A DNA stretch of 64,000 nucleotides, from NCBI RefSeq assembly GCF_014654615.1, contig NZ_BNBB01000008.1:1-64000 (forward strand), written 5' to 3'. Each line of letters opens with the position of its first letter. Within the stretch, counting starts at the first letter, position 1. Of this stretch, positions 43,666 to 56,127 are shown piece by piece. A program made the translations under genes and the position numbers. This stretch comes from Streptosporangium violaceochromogenes (GTDB lineage: Bacteria; Actinomycetota; Actinomycetes; Streptosporangiales; Streptosporangiaceae). The notes under the pieces are model-generated. The model worked only from the letters and a program-made list of their open reading frames with translations, did no database searches and was not told where the DNA came from.

Positions 43666-46302
43666 TCACGGTTTGGCGACCCCGAACTGCTCGGCGAGCA
43701 GGCCGGTGTCCAGTTCAACCGTCACCTCGTCGAGGCCGTAACTTACCGGATCGTAGCCGTCGACGCTGAGCACTCTGCGGACCGCTGCCAGCACGTTTCT
43801 CAACCGCGCGGCGGGAACCTCCGCCACCGCCGAGAGGGTGCTCTCGTGCAGGCGGCCCCCGTGGGCGAGCAGCGTGGCGAGCACGGCGCGGACGCGTGCG
43901 TCGTCCGGGGCCGCCCTGCCCGCGCGGGCCCGCTGCGCGGCGTACAGCTCGGAGGCCAGGAGGTCGTCGAGGAAACGTTCCCAGCCCGGCCGGGAGGGAA
44001 CGGCGACCATCTCCTCGAAACCGATCAGCTCGGCCTGGCCGTCGGGGGCCTTCGAGGGAGGCGGTTCGAGCGTCGCCCCCCGGCGGATCGTGACCGCGCT
44101 GTTCCACCAGGCGGGCTCCTGGGCCGGAGCGGGGCGCCACCCGGCGACCTCGTCCACGGAGGTGGCGCTGAACACCGCGAACGGCACCGCGACCTCGGCC
44201 CCGGACGCGCCGCCGTGGTAACCGGCACGCTTGTGGCCGTAACGGATGTCCTCCCGCCAGGGAAGCACGACGCCCCCTCCTCCCAGCAGGACCCGCCTGC
44301 CTCTGAAGAGGGTCTCCCCGTCCGACGGCGGAACCTTGCCGGGGCGCCAGCGCCCGGACTCGGAACCGGTGCCGGAGCGCAGCGTGCTGCCGCGCTCCAC
44401 CACGTGGCCGTGGTCGGAGGTGAGAATGAGCAGCCGCCCGGCGATGCGGGCGCTGTCCAGCAGGGCCGGCAGACGCCGCACCCGCTCGACCTTCCACTCG
44501 ACGGTCGGATCCATCTTGTCCAGCGAGTCGTCGACGTCGTTGAGCACGAGACCGATCACCCTGGCCGGCCCCTCGATCGCCGACTTCACCGCCGGGGGGA
44601 GGGCGTGCCCGTCAGGGGCTCGCAGGTCGTCCTTGTGGAACAGCCGGGCCTGCGTGTCGCCGGCCGCGCCGGGGAAGGCCGCCTTCTCGTCGTACTGACC
44701 GCCGGTGTGCAGCGCCCCGGTGAGCAGGCTGGTACGGCACGCCTCGGTGACGGTTGGCAGGGCGGGGAGCAGCACCCGCCTGTGCCCGAGGGAGGAGTCG
44801 ACCAGCTCGGTCCACCGCCTCCCCGCGAGGCTGTCGGCCAGCTCGGCGAGGACGCCCGCGGACATGCCGTCGAGAACGACGAGGAGCAAGCGGCCCAGCG
44901 GGCGTACGAGCGTGCCGAGCGCGGACTCGATCGGAACCAGGGTTCCGGGGTCGCTGTCGGCGGCCACCGCGACGGCCAGATGATCCGCCAGCCTGCGGTC
45001 GCGTTCGCCTCGGCGGGCCGCGACCGCGGCCAGCAGTTCCCGGTAGACCGCGGCGACCCTGTCGTCGATGTCGTCCACCCGCCGGAAGGCCCACTCCACG
45101 TAGGAGCCCGTCCTGACCTGGTCGTGCAGGGCGTCGGCGAGGGTGGCGGCCGGCTCGTCCGGGGTGGCCAGCCAGCGGACCAGCCGCAGTGCCATCCGCG
45201 CCGCGTTCGTGCGGCCGTTGAACCCGGCCAGCTCGTGCGCGACGAGCGTGGCGTGTGCCTTCTCGAGCTGCTCCAGCGTCCCGGCGCCGGGAACCGGGAG
45301 GCATCGCCGCAGCGCGGTGGCGAAGGCGCGCAGCCGCAGCGTGTAGGAGCCGGGCAGGAGGGTGGAGTTGACGAGGAGCTTCTCCGCGTTGAACTCCTTC
45401 AGCAGCGCTTCGGCCCGCTCCAGCAGGCTGTCGGAGTGGTCGAGCTGGCCGATCAGCGCGTCCGCCGCCCTCGCCCAGGCCTGGGCCTGCTCCGCGGGCA
45501 GGTCCGCCCCGCCGACCCTGGCCCTGACCAGGCCACGAGCCTCCGCGGCGCCCCGCGCGTCACCCCACAGCAGACCGGCGACCAGCGCCAGCGGTACGGC
45601 GTCGCCTCCGTGCCCGGCTTCGGCGGCGCGCAGCGTCCAGGTCCCGGCGACCCCGGTGACCTCGCTCAGCCAGTCGGCGAGCCCCTCGCGGATGTCGACC
45701 GGGAGCGAGGCGACCCGGTTGACGGCGACCGGGTCGAGACTCCAGCGCAGCAGTCCGAGCGCGTCGGGGTGCGCGGGCGAGACGTAGCGGTTGCCGTTCG
45801 GGCAGGCGCCGAACACCGCGGAGGCGAGATGGCCGAGGGCGTGGTCGCGGGTGAGCGTGCCTCCGGGCGCTTTCGGCCAGCCGTCGGCCGGCTCCCAGCG
45901 GGCCAGGGCTCCGGCGGCCCATCCCTCGTCGAGCAGCAGCGGGTCGACGTCCCGTGCCTCGAAGGACTGCTTGAGCATGTCCCAGGGCCGCAACGTGACC
46001 AGCCGTCCCCTGGCCAGGTGCGCTCGGATCCCGATGCCGAGGTCGGCGTCGTCGAGGTCGGTCAGGACGACGAGGTAGCCGTCGCCGTGCCGGAGCATCG
46101 CCTCACGCATGGCGAGCGGGGAGGGGCAGACCTCGACCCGGACGGGCCTGTCGTCCACGGGGAACTCCTGGTCGCCCGCCCACTCGGGGCGGGCCTGGAT
46201 GCCCACCACGTGCTTCCTGCTGCCGGATCTCCGCAGGTCGCGCACGATCGTGCGGACCAGCGGCGGGGTCGCCGTGGCCAGGTTCGGACGGATCCCGCTC
46301 AC
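43666..46302 (-). CDS. pglZ: PglZ alkaline-phosphatase-superfamily protein
   Basis: 878 residues. The PglZ domain lies in the second half: a LLLVVLDGMSAGVLAEL metal-site motif near residue 470, VIGLVLNDVDDSLDKMDP near 575, and ILTSDHGHVVERGST near 620 with the conserved Asp-His-Gly-His. PglZ is the signature protein of all BREX systems. It starts within the last codon of pglY (ATGA overlap). Confidence 0.93.
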   Translation of the reverse strand: MSGIRPNLATATPPLVRTIVRDLRRSGSRKHVVGIQARPEWAGDQEFPVDDRPVRVEVCPSPLAMREAMLRHGDGYLVVLTDLDDADLGIGIRAHLARGRLVTLRPWDMLKQSFEARDVDPLLLDEGWAAGALARWEPADGWPKAPGGTLTRDHALGHLASAVFGACPNGNRYVSPAHPDALGLLRWSLDPVAVNRVASLPVDIREGLADWLSEVTGVAGTWTLRAAEAGHGGDAVPLALVAGLLWGDARGAAEARGLVRARVGGADLPAEQAQAWARAADALIGQLDHSDSLLERAEALLKEFNAEKLLVNSTLLPGSYTLRLRAFATALRRCLPVPGAGTLEQLEKAHATLVAHELAGFNGRTNAARMALRLVRWLATPDEPAATLADALHDQVRTGSYVEWAFRRVDDIDDRVAAVYRELLAAVAARRGERDRRLADHLAVAVAADSDPGTLVPIESALGTLVRPLGRLLLVVLDGMSAGVLAELADSLAGRRWTELVDSSLGHRRVLLPALPTVTEACRTSLLTGALHTGGQYDEKAAFPGAAGDTQARLFHKDDLRAPDGHALPPAVKSAIEGPARVIGLVLNDVDDSLDKMDPTVEWKVERVRRLPALLDSARIAGRLLILTSDHGHVVERGSTLRSGTGSESGRWRPGKVPPSDGETLFRGRRVLLGGGGVVLPWREDIRYGHKRAGYHGGASGAEVAVPFAVFSATSVDEVAGWRPAPAQEPAWWNSAVTIRRGATLEPPPSKAPDGQAELIGFEEMVAVPSRPGWERFLDDLLASELYAAQRARAGRAAPDDARVRAVLATLLAHGGRLHESTLSAVAEVPAARLRNVLAAVRRVLSVDGYDPVSYGLDEVTVELDTGLLAEQFGVAKP

Positions 46303-49300
46303 GTGCTCGCGCTCCAGGTGACGGTGATCTCCGCGCCGGGATGCCGGCCCGCGAAGGCCCGCAGTTCCTCCAGGAGCTCGGCGATCCGCGCGGCCCCGAC
46401 GGTGGCCGACCCGCTCGCCGCGGGCCCCGCGCCGTTGCCGTTCCCCGGGTCGACGGGCACGACGGCGGACCGGTCGGAGGTCCGGCCCGCGGGCACGGCC
46501 GGACCGGAGGATGAGAGGCCGGCGGGCGGCTGCGGCTGCGGCTGCGGGACGACTCTGGCCTGTCTCGCCAGGATCATCTGAGCCGTGCGCCGCGTCTCTC
46601 CCAGCACCGGCCCCAGCGACACCTGGAACTCGTTGCGGGCCGCCACGTCTCGGAGGTGTCGCAGCGTCGAGACGGCCTGCGGGTCGTGGGACATGGAGGC
46701 GACGGCTTCCAGCAGGCCCCAGTCCATGCCCTCCAGACGCGCCACGAGGTCCCGCGCGGACTTCAGCGACGTGGCGAGGACCTCTTCCACGACCGAGGTC
46801 TTCGCGTCCGCGAGCGCCTCGGTGAGGTCGGCGGCGTCGCTCTCACCGAGAAGCCTGGCGACCAGCGAGGCGACGTCCTGGGCGGTGGAGAGCCGGCCGG
46901 CGTTCTCGGTCAGGTCGAGGACGTCGCGGTGAGCGTTGAGGACGGTGACGAGTTCCCTGGCGGGGGTCTGCAGCTCGCGGGCCCGCTCTCGGACGTCGGA
47001 GGCGAGGCGGTTGACGTTGGCCGCCGTCCTCAGCGACGTGACGTGCACGCCGAAGATCTTCGCGGCGCGGTCGACCGCCCTGCGCCAGGTCGTCTCGTCG
47101 GGCAGGCGGGGCAGGCGCAGCTCGTAGCCGCCGTCGATGCGCTCCAGCGGCGGTCTGGCAACGGAGGCACCGTTGTGGAACCACTCGCGGTCCTGGTCGA
47201 GGGCGAAGGCCGCGATGACCAGACCCCGGGTGGAGGCGTCCAGGCCGCGCGGCTGGGGCTGGTCCAGCCACTCGATCAGCCGGTTGACGCCGATGACCTC
47301 GTCGAGGCCCTCCTGGGCGGCGCGCTGGGTGAAACGCCTGCGCCAGGGGAAGGTGTCGGCGTTGAACAGGAAGGCGTTCTCCAGCGCCTCACCGACGCCG
47401 AGCGGGTTGGCGACCTTGCGGATCGTCTCGCGGTCCTTGGGCGCCATCGGGACGCGCCGCGACTCGTCGGCCGCCGCGTTGTCGAGGTACTGCAGCACGA
47501 GGGCCGTCTCGGGCTTGCGGACCTCACCCGCGAACTTCGGGTGGTCGGGGTACTGCGAGCTGAGCATCTGGTCGAGCAGGTGAAGCAGGCAGTCCGCCAG
47601 CCGCGCCCCGACGGGCGCCCCGAGGTTGAGCCGGGGCTCCAGGGTGGCGAAGAGCGCGCTGTGCCCCCGAGCGGTGTCGATGTCGGCGGGCTCACGCTTC
47701 GCCGCGCCGTACGCCTGCTGGATGACCTGCTTGATCTTGGCCTCCAGGGTGTCCCTCCGGTTGAGGAGGAGGGCCTTGGCGGTGGCGCGGTCCTGCAGGG
47801 AAAGGTTGCTGGCGTTCTGCTCGAAGCGGTCGTTGGAGGCCAGCAGGTAGCGCAGCGCCACCAGCTCGCCGAGGTCGCGCTCGCGCTCCTGGGTGAAGAA
47901 CGCGGGGATCCACGCCACGCTCCTGCTCTCGACGCCCTCGCGCTCCAGCTTCTCGAAGCGGGCGAGGTCGTGGGCGGGGCCGTGGCCGGTGTCGTCGAAG
48001 GGGAAGTCGATGACCAGCTTCCAGCGCTCGCCGTCGGCGAGCAGGGCGTTCAGGTCCAGCTCGTCCTCGTCGCGGATGTTGCCGTAGACGATGTCGACGA
48101 CCCGGCGGCTGCCTCTCCAGACGAAGGAGTGGGTGTAGGCGCCGCTGATCGTGTCGGACGACAGACCCACGCCGAGCGACTCGAAGATCAGCTCACGGAC
48201 GAGACGGCGGCGCTCGCCCTTGGTGTCCTGGTTGAGGACCCGCTCCAGCACGCTCTCGTAGTCGACCCCGGCGAGCTGGACGCTGATCAGTGGGTTCGCC
48301 GGGTCGTCGGCGAGGTGGATCTCGCTGACCCCGGAGGCGGCCAGGTCACGGAAGAGCGCCAGCACCCGCTGGGCCTCCATGCCCTTGAGCGGGGTGGCGA
48401 TGGTGCCGTGGTTGAGCGCGGCGAGCTTCTGCGCGGTGAGCGCGCCGAGCGCGGGGACACCGGGGGCGAGCGCGGCCAGCAGGGCGGTCTTCACCAGGCG
48501 GGCGTCGGTGACGAACGGGTGGGTGCGTGGCAGCCCGTCGGCGGCCTCCGCCGACTCGAGCCGGTGCTTGGCCAGCAGCCGGGGCAGCAGCTTGTCCTCG
48601 TACAGCGTGCGCGCGTTGGTGAAGTGCTGCTTCATGTCGTCGGTGAGCGGCACGACGCCGGAGTCCATCAGCACGTCGTACACGTCGCCGACCGGGATGA
48701 TGTCGTCGACCGTCAGCTCGCCACGGCCGCGCCGCAGCAGCTCGGCCATGGTGCGCAGCGCCGTGCGCTCGCGCTGGAGCAGGCCGGACAGCGCGACCAT
48801 GGTGGAGACCAGCGCCGGGGAGAAGGGGTAGGTGTGCTGGAACGCCGCCGCGTCGGAGGAGCCGTCCGGGCCCTCCAGCAGGACGTTCCACACCTTGGGC
48901 TCCCGGGTCACCTTGATGAAGGCGCCCTCCAGCACCCCCTCGGCCCCGGGCCGCTCCTTCAGCAGGCGGCGCTTGACGATCACCGGGAGGTTGCGGTCCT
49001 CCAGCGTGACCCGGTTGAAGCGGTCCTCCCACCAGCGGAAGGTCTCGCCGATGGCGTGCTTCTCCGCACCGGGGATGTTCGTGCCGAGGAAGTCGCGCAG
49101 GTCACGCTGGCGGGCGACGAATGACACCATCGGCAGCGCGCGGTGGCTGGAGGCCGACTCGACCAGCTTGGCGACCTTGGAACCCTCCCTGCCGACGAAG
49201 GCGGGGTCGGAGCTGCGCGAGGCGAGCCAGAGCACCAGCTCGTCGAGGAAGAGCACGACGCAGTCGTAGCCGAGCCGCTTGGCGTGGGCGCTGACGACCT

Positions 49301-50021
49301 CCAGGCCCTCGTCCAGCGAGAGGTAGGACGCGCCGCGCGTGTATCCGGTGAAGTAGGCCCCGACGAGCGCGGAGACCAGACTGCCCCGCGTGGCGTCGCC
49401 CACCGGCGCCCGGCGTGCCGCCGCGTAGGAGTCGGCGTTCCAACCGGTCGCCAGCCCGCCCCAGCGAGGGTCGGACATCTGTCCGAGCCCGGTGAAGAAC
49501 GTCTCGTCCCCGAGCCGGGCCCGGAGGTTGTCGGCGTCGGTGAAGAGGCTGTCGGTGCTGTGCACCTCGGGCAGCGACGCCCCCGGCTCCAGGTGGCGGA
49601 TCTGCTCGACGTAGCCGCCGAGCACGGCGGCCTCCAGTGTCTCGGCGCCGACCAGGTGGTAGGTCAGGCAGAGGATCCTCCGCCCGGCCAGCCACCGGTC
49701 GTGCTTGGCGATCGTCGGCTCCAGGCCGCGCAGCCCCCGGGCGTCGGGGTCGTGTTTGAGGATGGCGTGCAGCACCGACATGAAGTGGCTCTTACCGGAG
49801 CCGAACGAGCCGTGCAGGAACGCCGCGTCGCTGGTGTTCTTCTCCAGCGCGCCCTTCACCAGCGACAGCGCGGCGTCGAAGGCACCGGCGAGCTGTGGCG
49901 TGACGACATAGTTCTCCAGGGTCGCCTTGACCTCGGAGACTCCGTCGCTGAGTCTGAGCACGAAGTCGTTCGCGCTCAGCTCCTCGCTGATGTAGAGGAC
50001 GTCCCTGAGCGGGGTCGCCAT
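46299..50021 (-). CDS. pglY: PglY (BrxC-like) ATPase
   Basis: 1240 residues, usual for BREX-2 PglY. Walker A GSFGSGKSH (residues 71-79), followed by the LVGAETLEAAVLGGYVEQI region, and a Walker B-like VVLFLDELVLWL near residue 254. The C-terminal 100 residues are Pro/Gly-rich. It begins 4 bases after pglX ends and overlaps pglZ, showing one operon. Confidence 0.92.
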   Translation of the reverse strand: MATPLRDVLYISEELSANDFVLRLSDGVSEVKATLENYVVTPQLAGAFDAALSLVKGALEKNTSDAAFLHGSFGSGKSHFMSVLHAILKHDPDARGLRGLEPTIAKHDRWLAGRRILCLTYHLVGAETLEAAVLGGYVEQIRHLEPGASLPEVHSTDSLFTDADNLRARLGDETFFTGLGQMSDPRWGGLATGWNADSYAAARRAPVGDATRGSLVSALVGAYFTGYTRGASYLSLDEGLEVVSAHAKRLGYDCVVLFLDELVLWLASRSSDPAFVGREGSKVAKLVESASSHRALPMVSFVARQRDLRDFLGTNIPGAEKHAIGETFRWWEDRFNRVTLEDRNLPVIVKRRLLKERPGAEGVLEGAFIKVTREPKVWNVLLEGPDGSSDAAAFQHTYPFSPALVSTMVALSGLLQRERTALRTMAELLRRGRGELTVDDIIPVGDVYDVLMDSGVVPLTDDMKQHFTNARTLYEDKLLPRLLAKHRLESAEAADGLPRTHPFVTDARLVKTALLAALAPGVPALGALTAQKLAALNHGTIATPLKGMEAQRVLALFRDLAASGVSEIHLADDPANPLISVQLAGVDYESVLERVLNQDTKGERRRLVRELIFESLGVGLSSDTISGAYTHSFVWRGSRRVVDIVYGNIRDEDELDLNALLADGERWKLVIDFPFDDTGHGPAHDLARFEKLEREGVESRSVAWIPAFFTQERERDLGELVALRYLLASNDRFEQNASNLSLQDRATAKALLLNRRDTLEAKIKQVIQQAYGAAKREPADIDTARGHSALFATLEPRLNLGAPVGARLADCLLHLLDQMLSSQYPDHPKFAGEVRKPETALVLQYLDNAAADESRRVPMAPKDRETIRKVANPLGVGEALENAFLFNADTFPWRRRFTQRAAQEGLDEVIGVNRLIEWLDQPQPRGLDASTRGLVIAAFALDQDREWFHNGASVARPPLERIDGGYELRLPRLPDETTWRRAVDRAAKIFGVHVTSLRTAANVNRLASDVRERARELQTPARELVTVLNAHRDVLDLTENAGRLSTAQDVASLVARLLGESDAADLTEALADAKTSVVEEVLATSLKSARDLVARLEGMDWGLLEAVASMSHDPQAVSTLRHLRDVAARNEFQVSLGPVLGETRRTAQMILARQARVVPQPQPQPPAGLSSSGPAVPAGRTSDRSAVVPVDPGNGNGAGPAASGSATVGAARIAELLEELRAFAGRHPGAEITVTWSAST

Positions 50022-50025
50022 GCCC

Positions 50026-53610
<3,585 letters not shown>

Positions 53611-53844
53611 CCCACCCTTCGCGTCCCGTCACCGGCGGCCGGCCGCTGTCCGTACCGGCGTGCACCACGAAGTGCCATGATGCACTGCCAGCCTGACAAG
53701 TTCGACACGGTGTGCCGAGCCGGCCTGATAACAATACGGGCGCGCAGGGGACAGGAATGACCGTCCCGGGAGACGGCCTGCGGTCAGGTCTCAGCCGACG
53801 GTACGGCCGCCAGCAAAACGGCCAACGCCGTACCGTCATAACGG

Positions 53845-54135
53845 TCAGACCAGATCGTCGAACTCCCCCTGCTTGACGCCTCCCAAGAAGGCATCCCACC
53901 CGGACGGGGTAAATGCCAGCACCGGCCCCCTGGGGTCCTTGGAGTCACGGACAAGGAAGAGGGAGGCTGGATCTCCACACTCAGCTTCGGCAAGCTCGTC
54001 GGTGAGCGCGACCTCAACACAGTCCTGACCATTACCGCTGAAGGAACTCTTGTGCCAGATGCCGACCTCGACGCACTGGCCGCCGTTGGCGTTACTCCGA
54101 GTGGACTTCCGCCAGATCACATGGGAAAGATCCAT
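53845..54135 (-). CDS. DUF397 protein of cassette 3, tandem
   Basis: 96 residues with two DUF397 openings (WRKSTRSNANGGQCVEVGIW and KSSFSGNGQDCVEVAL), then FLVRDSKDPRGPVLAFTPSGWDAF. It lies 23 bases after the XRE gene upstream on the same strand, separated from pglX by 234 bases. Confidence 0.9.
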   Translation of the reverse strand: MDLSHVIWRKSTRSNANGGQCVEVGIWHKSSFSGNGQDCVEVALTDELAEAECGDPASLFLVRDSKDPRGPVLAFTPSGWDAFLGGVKQGEFDDLV

Positions 54136-54158
54136 CTTCGATGCCCTTCTCCGCTCGG

Positions 54159-55016
54159 TCACATTTCTCGCGCAGCTTGCGCGATCAAGTTTCGGGTCTG
54201 GTCCGGCCCGAGGGCCCGTGCACGTAGATGGTTGAAAAGCAAGACGTATGCGTCTACTTCTGACGGATCTTCCAAATAGACACTTCCCTGCCAATACTCA
54301 ACGTACACGGTGTCGGGATCAGATGGTTTAGGGAAACTCAGGATCGTGAAACCGCCGTCCATCGCGGGATGAACGCCAACGGCAAAGGGGAGAATCTGGA
54401 TCGTGACGTGGTTCGTCTCGGAGAGGTGGATCAGCCGCTGGAGTTGATCACGCATCGTCTCCGCTCCCCCAACTGGTCGTCGGATGACCGCTTCGTTGAG
54501 GATGAACCACATCTTGGGTGGGTCCGCCCGCTCCAGCACCCGCTCCTGTCGCTTCATCCGGATTGAGAGCCGCCGCTCCAGCTCTTCCTCTGGCGGCAGC
54601 ACGGGGGCGGACTTCATGACAGCCCGCGCGTAACCCTCGCCCTGGAGTAGGCCGGGTACGAACTCGGGCTGATACTCCTGGAAGGTAGCCGCCTCCTCTT
54701 CCAGCCCCACATAGCTCTGAACCCATTCGGGGATCGCCCCGGAGACCTTGTACCACCAGCCACGCTTACGCGCGTCGCGCGCCAGTTGGAGCAGTGCTTC
54801 CCGGCGCTCACCAGCGACCTCGTAGAGATCGAGCATCATGGCCACGAGAGCGACGGTGGCGGCGCTCGTGGCGGATTCGATCCGTGTGACGGTGACCGGC
54901 GAGCAACCGGCATGTTCAGCGACCTGCTCTCGCGTGACCCCCGTCTCCTTGCGAAGGCGTTGCAGCTCCGCTGCGAGACGCCTCCTCCGAACCGATGGAC
55001 TTCGATGGGTGGTCAT
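54159..55016 (-). CDS. XRE-DUF5753 (WhiJ-like) regulator, copy 3
   Basis: 285 residues from ATG 55016 with AGGAGT upstream; the frame opens at 55058. HTH_XRE at residues 12-65 (LRKETGVTREQVAEHAGCSPVTVTRIE), DUF5753 with RGWWYKVSGAIPEWVQSYVGLE, PGLLQGEGYARAVMKSA and ILPFAVGVHPAMDGGF. It is divergent from the small gene/HATPase pair, the mirror of cassette 1. Confidence 0.9.
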   Translation of the reverse strand: MTTHRSPSVRRRRLAAELQRLRKETGVTREQVAEHAGCSPVTVTRIESATSAATVALVAMMLDLYEVAGERREALLQLARDARKRGWWYKVSGAIPEWVQSYVGLEEEAATFQEYQPEFVPGLLQGEGYARAVMKSAPVLPPEEELERRLSIRMKRQERVLERADPPKMWFILNEAVIRRPVGGAETMRDQLQRLIHLSETNHVTIQILPFAVGVHPAMDGGFTILSFPKPSDPDTVYVEYWQGSVYLEDPSEVDAYVLLFNHLRARALGPDQTRNLIAQAAREM

Positions 55017-55117
55017 TCGACTCCTATACGTAGCCAAGCTTCGGCAAGTCTGCCCCAACGATCTTCACTCATCAACATGCACGAAGTTCATTTTGATTCT
55101 TGTTGCTGGAGGACCTA

Positions 55118-55128
55118 GGAGCATGCAC
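55118..55128 (+). promoter_or_regulatory. RGAGCATGCAY element, copy 3
   Basis: GGAGCATGCAC in the divergent region, 102 bases upstream of XRE copy 3 and 88 bases upstream of the small gene at 55216. It has the same AGCATGCA core as the other two cassettes, in inverted orientation relative to the XRE gene. Confidence 0.45.
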
Positions 55129-55215
55129 ACTAGGCACTGAGAGTAATCGATCGACCATGAATCGTGACATCAATGGCTCTGGTGAACGCTTCCAAGATCT
55201 CCGAAGGGCGGGCGG

Positions 55216-55479
55216 ATGAGAGCGAGCACTCTCGAAGGGTGGGGCGGTTATCTGGTGAGGCTGGCGGGGGAGTTGGACGAGTTCGGGTTCGACACCACGG
55301 TCAGGTTCCCGCTGGGCGGGCGGCCGAGCCTGGTGGTCTTCGCACCCTCAGGACGGACGACGATCAGGAGCGCGCGACGGGGCCGTACCTCGGCCTTCAC
55401 CTGGGACCGGGGCCGCACCCCGAACACCCCGGCCGAGGCGCGGGAGGTCTTCCGGTGGATCGCGGAGGTGGCGCGGTGA
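55216..55479 (+). CDS. Small AbaA-cassette protein
   Basis: 87 residues, beginning MRASTLEGWGGYLVRLAGEL and ending AEAREVFRWIAEVAR. It belongs to the unnamed small proteins encoded in front of HATPase genes in these cassettes. Its stop overlaps the HATPase GTG (GTGA), implying coupled translation. A shortened copy is at 17471. Confidence 0.75.
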   Translation: MRASTLEGWGGYLVRLAGELDEFGFDTTVRFPLGGRPSLVVFAPSGRTTIRSARRGRTSAFTWDRGRTPNTPAEAREVFRWIAEVAR

Positions 55480-55886
55480 GGGCGTCATCGGGGCTGCTGG
55501 GACAGGTCGACCTCCCGGCGAAGGTGGCGTCCGTCCCCCAGGCCAGGCGCTACGTCCGCCACCTGCTGGAGGGCGTCGGCCACCCCCAGGCCGACGACGC
55601 GCTGCTGCTCGTCACCGAACTCGTCACGAACTCCGTACGGCACTCCGACTCGGGCCGCGTCCCCGGTGGACGGGTGAGCGTCTCGATCGCCGCTCACGAT
55701 GGAACGCTCCACATCGACGTGCTCGACGCCGGATCGAAGGGGCACGAGCCACGACTGCGCCCCGGCGTGAACGCCGGCAGCGGCGGGGGCCGGGGCCTCT
55801 GGCTGGTCCACGAGCTGTCGTCGGCCTGGGGCTGGCACGAGACCCCGGCCGGACGTGTGGTCTGGTTCCAGCTCGCCGGAGGATGA
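55476..55886 (+). CDS. HATPase_c regulatory kinase, copy 3
   Basis: 136 residues. N box DALLLVTELVTNSVRH, G box GGGRGLWLVHELSSAWGWHETP. It is closely similar to the 17599 protein along the whole length, suggesting the cassettes at 16-18 kb and 54-56 kb descend from one duplication or family expansion. Confidence 0.9.
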   Translation: MRASSGLLGQVDLPAKVASVPQARRYVRHLLEGVGHPQADDALLLVTELVTNSVRHSDSGRVPGGRVSVSIAAHDGTLHIDVLDAGSKGHEPRLRPGVNAGSGGGRGLWLVHELSSAWGWHETPAGRVVWFQLAGG

Positions 55887-55999
55887 CCCGATCCCCCTGA
55901 GACCCCCGGCTCGCGGTCTCCTCCCCGCTCGTCCGCCGGAGCGCGAAGCCGCACTCGGGACTTCGCCGGAAAATCGCGGTCGATCCTCGTGAGGAGGGG

Positions 56000-56005
56000 T
56001 ATATT
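56000..56005 (+). promoter_or_regulatory. -10 element TATATT of the candidate small RNA
   Basis: TATATT in a GC-rich context, with GTCGAT 15 bases upstream as the best -35 candidate. Transcription would start near 56012, just before the first hairpin of the RNA. Confidence 0.5.
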
Positions 56006-56010
56006 CGAGG

Positions 56011-56085
56011 AGTCGCGAAAGCGAGCACAGGCTTAACCGGGGCTTCATGCCCCCGAGGGCGCGGTCTTCGGACCGCGCCCTCTTT
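56011..56085 (+). ncRNA. Candidate stand-alone small RNA with three hairpins
   Basis: About 75 nt. Hairpin 1 is TCGC-GAAA-GCGA (56013-56024, GNRA loop). Hairpin 2 is GGGGC-TTCAT-GCCCC (56039-56053). Hairpin 3 has a perfect 12-bp stem GAGGGCGCGGTC (56055-56066) closed by a TTCG tetraloop, followed by TTT: a strong intrinsic terminator. It has a -10 upstream and ends before the HEPN gene at 56128, so it is not a simple leader unless read through. No match to a known family is apparent to me. Confidence 0.55.
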
Positions 56086-56127
56086 ACTTCTCCCCCACCT
56101 CCCCCTCCGTCCCGAGGCTGCGCCGCC

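Noticed and set aside
56047..56127. ATG at 56047 as start of the HEPN gene
   Set aside because: The codons would run through the loop and stem of an intrinsic terminator and give a Pro/Ser-rich tail. ATG 56128 starts the folded part.
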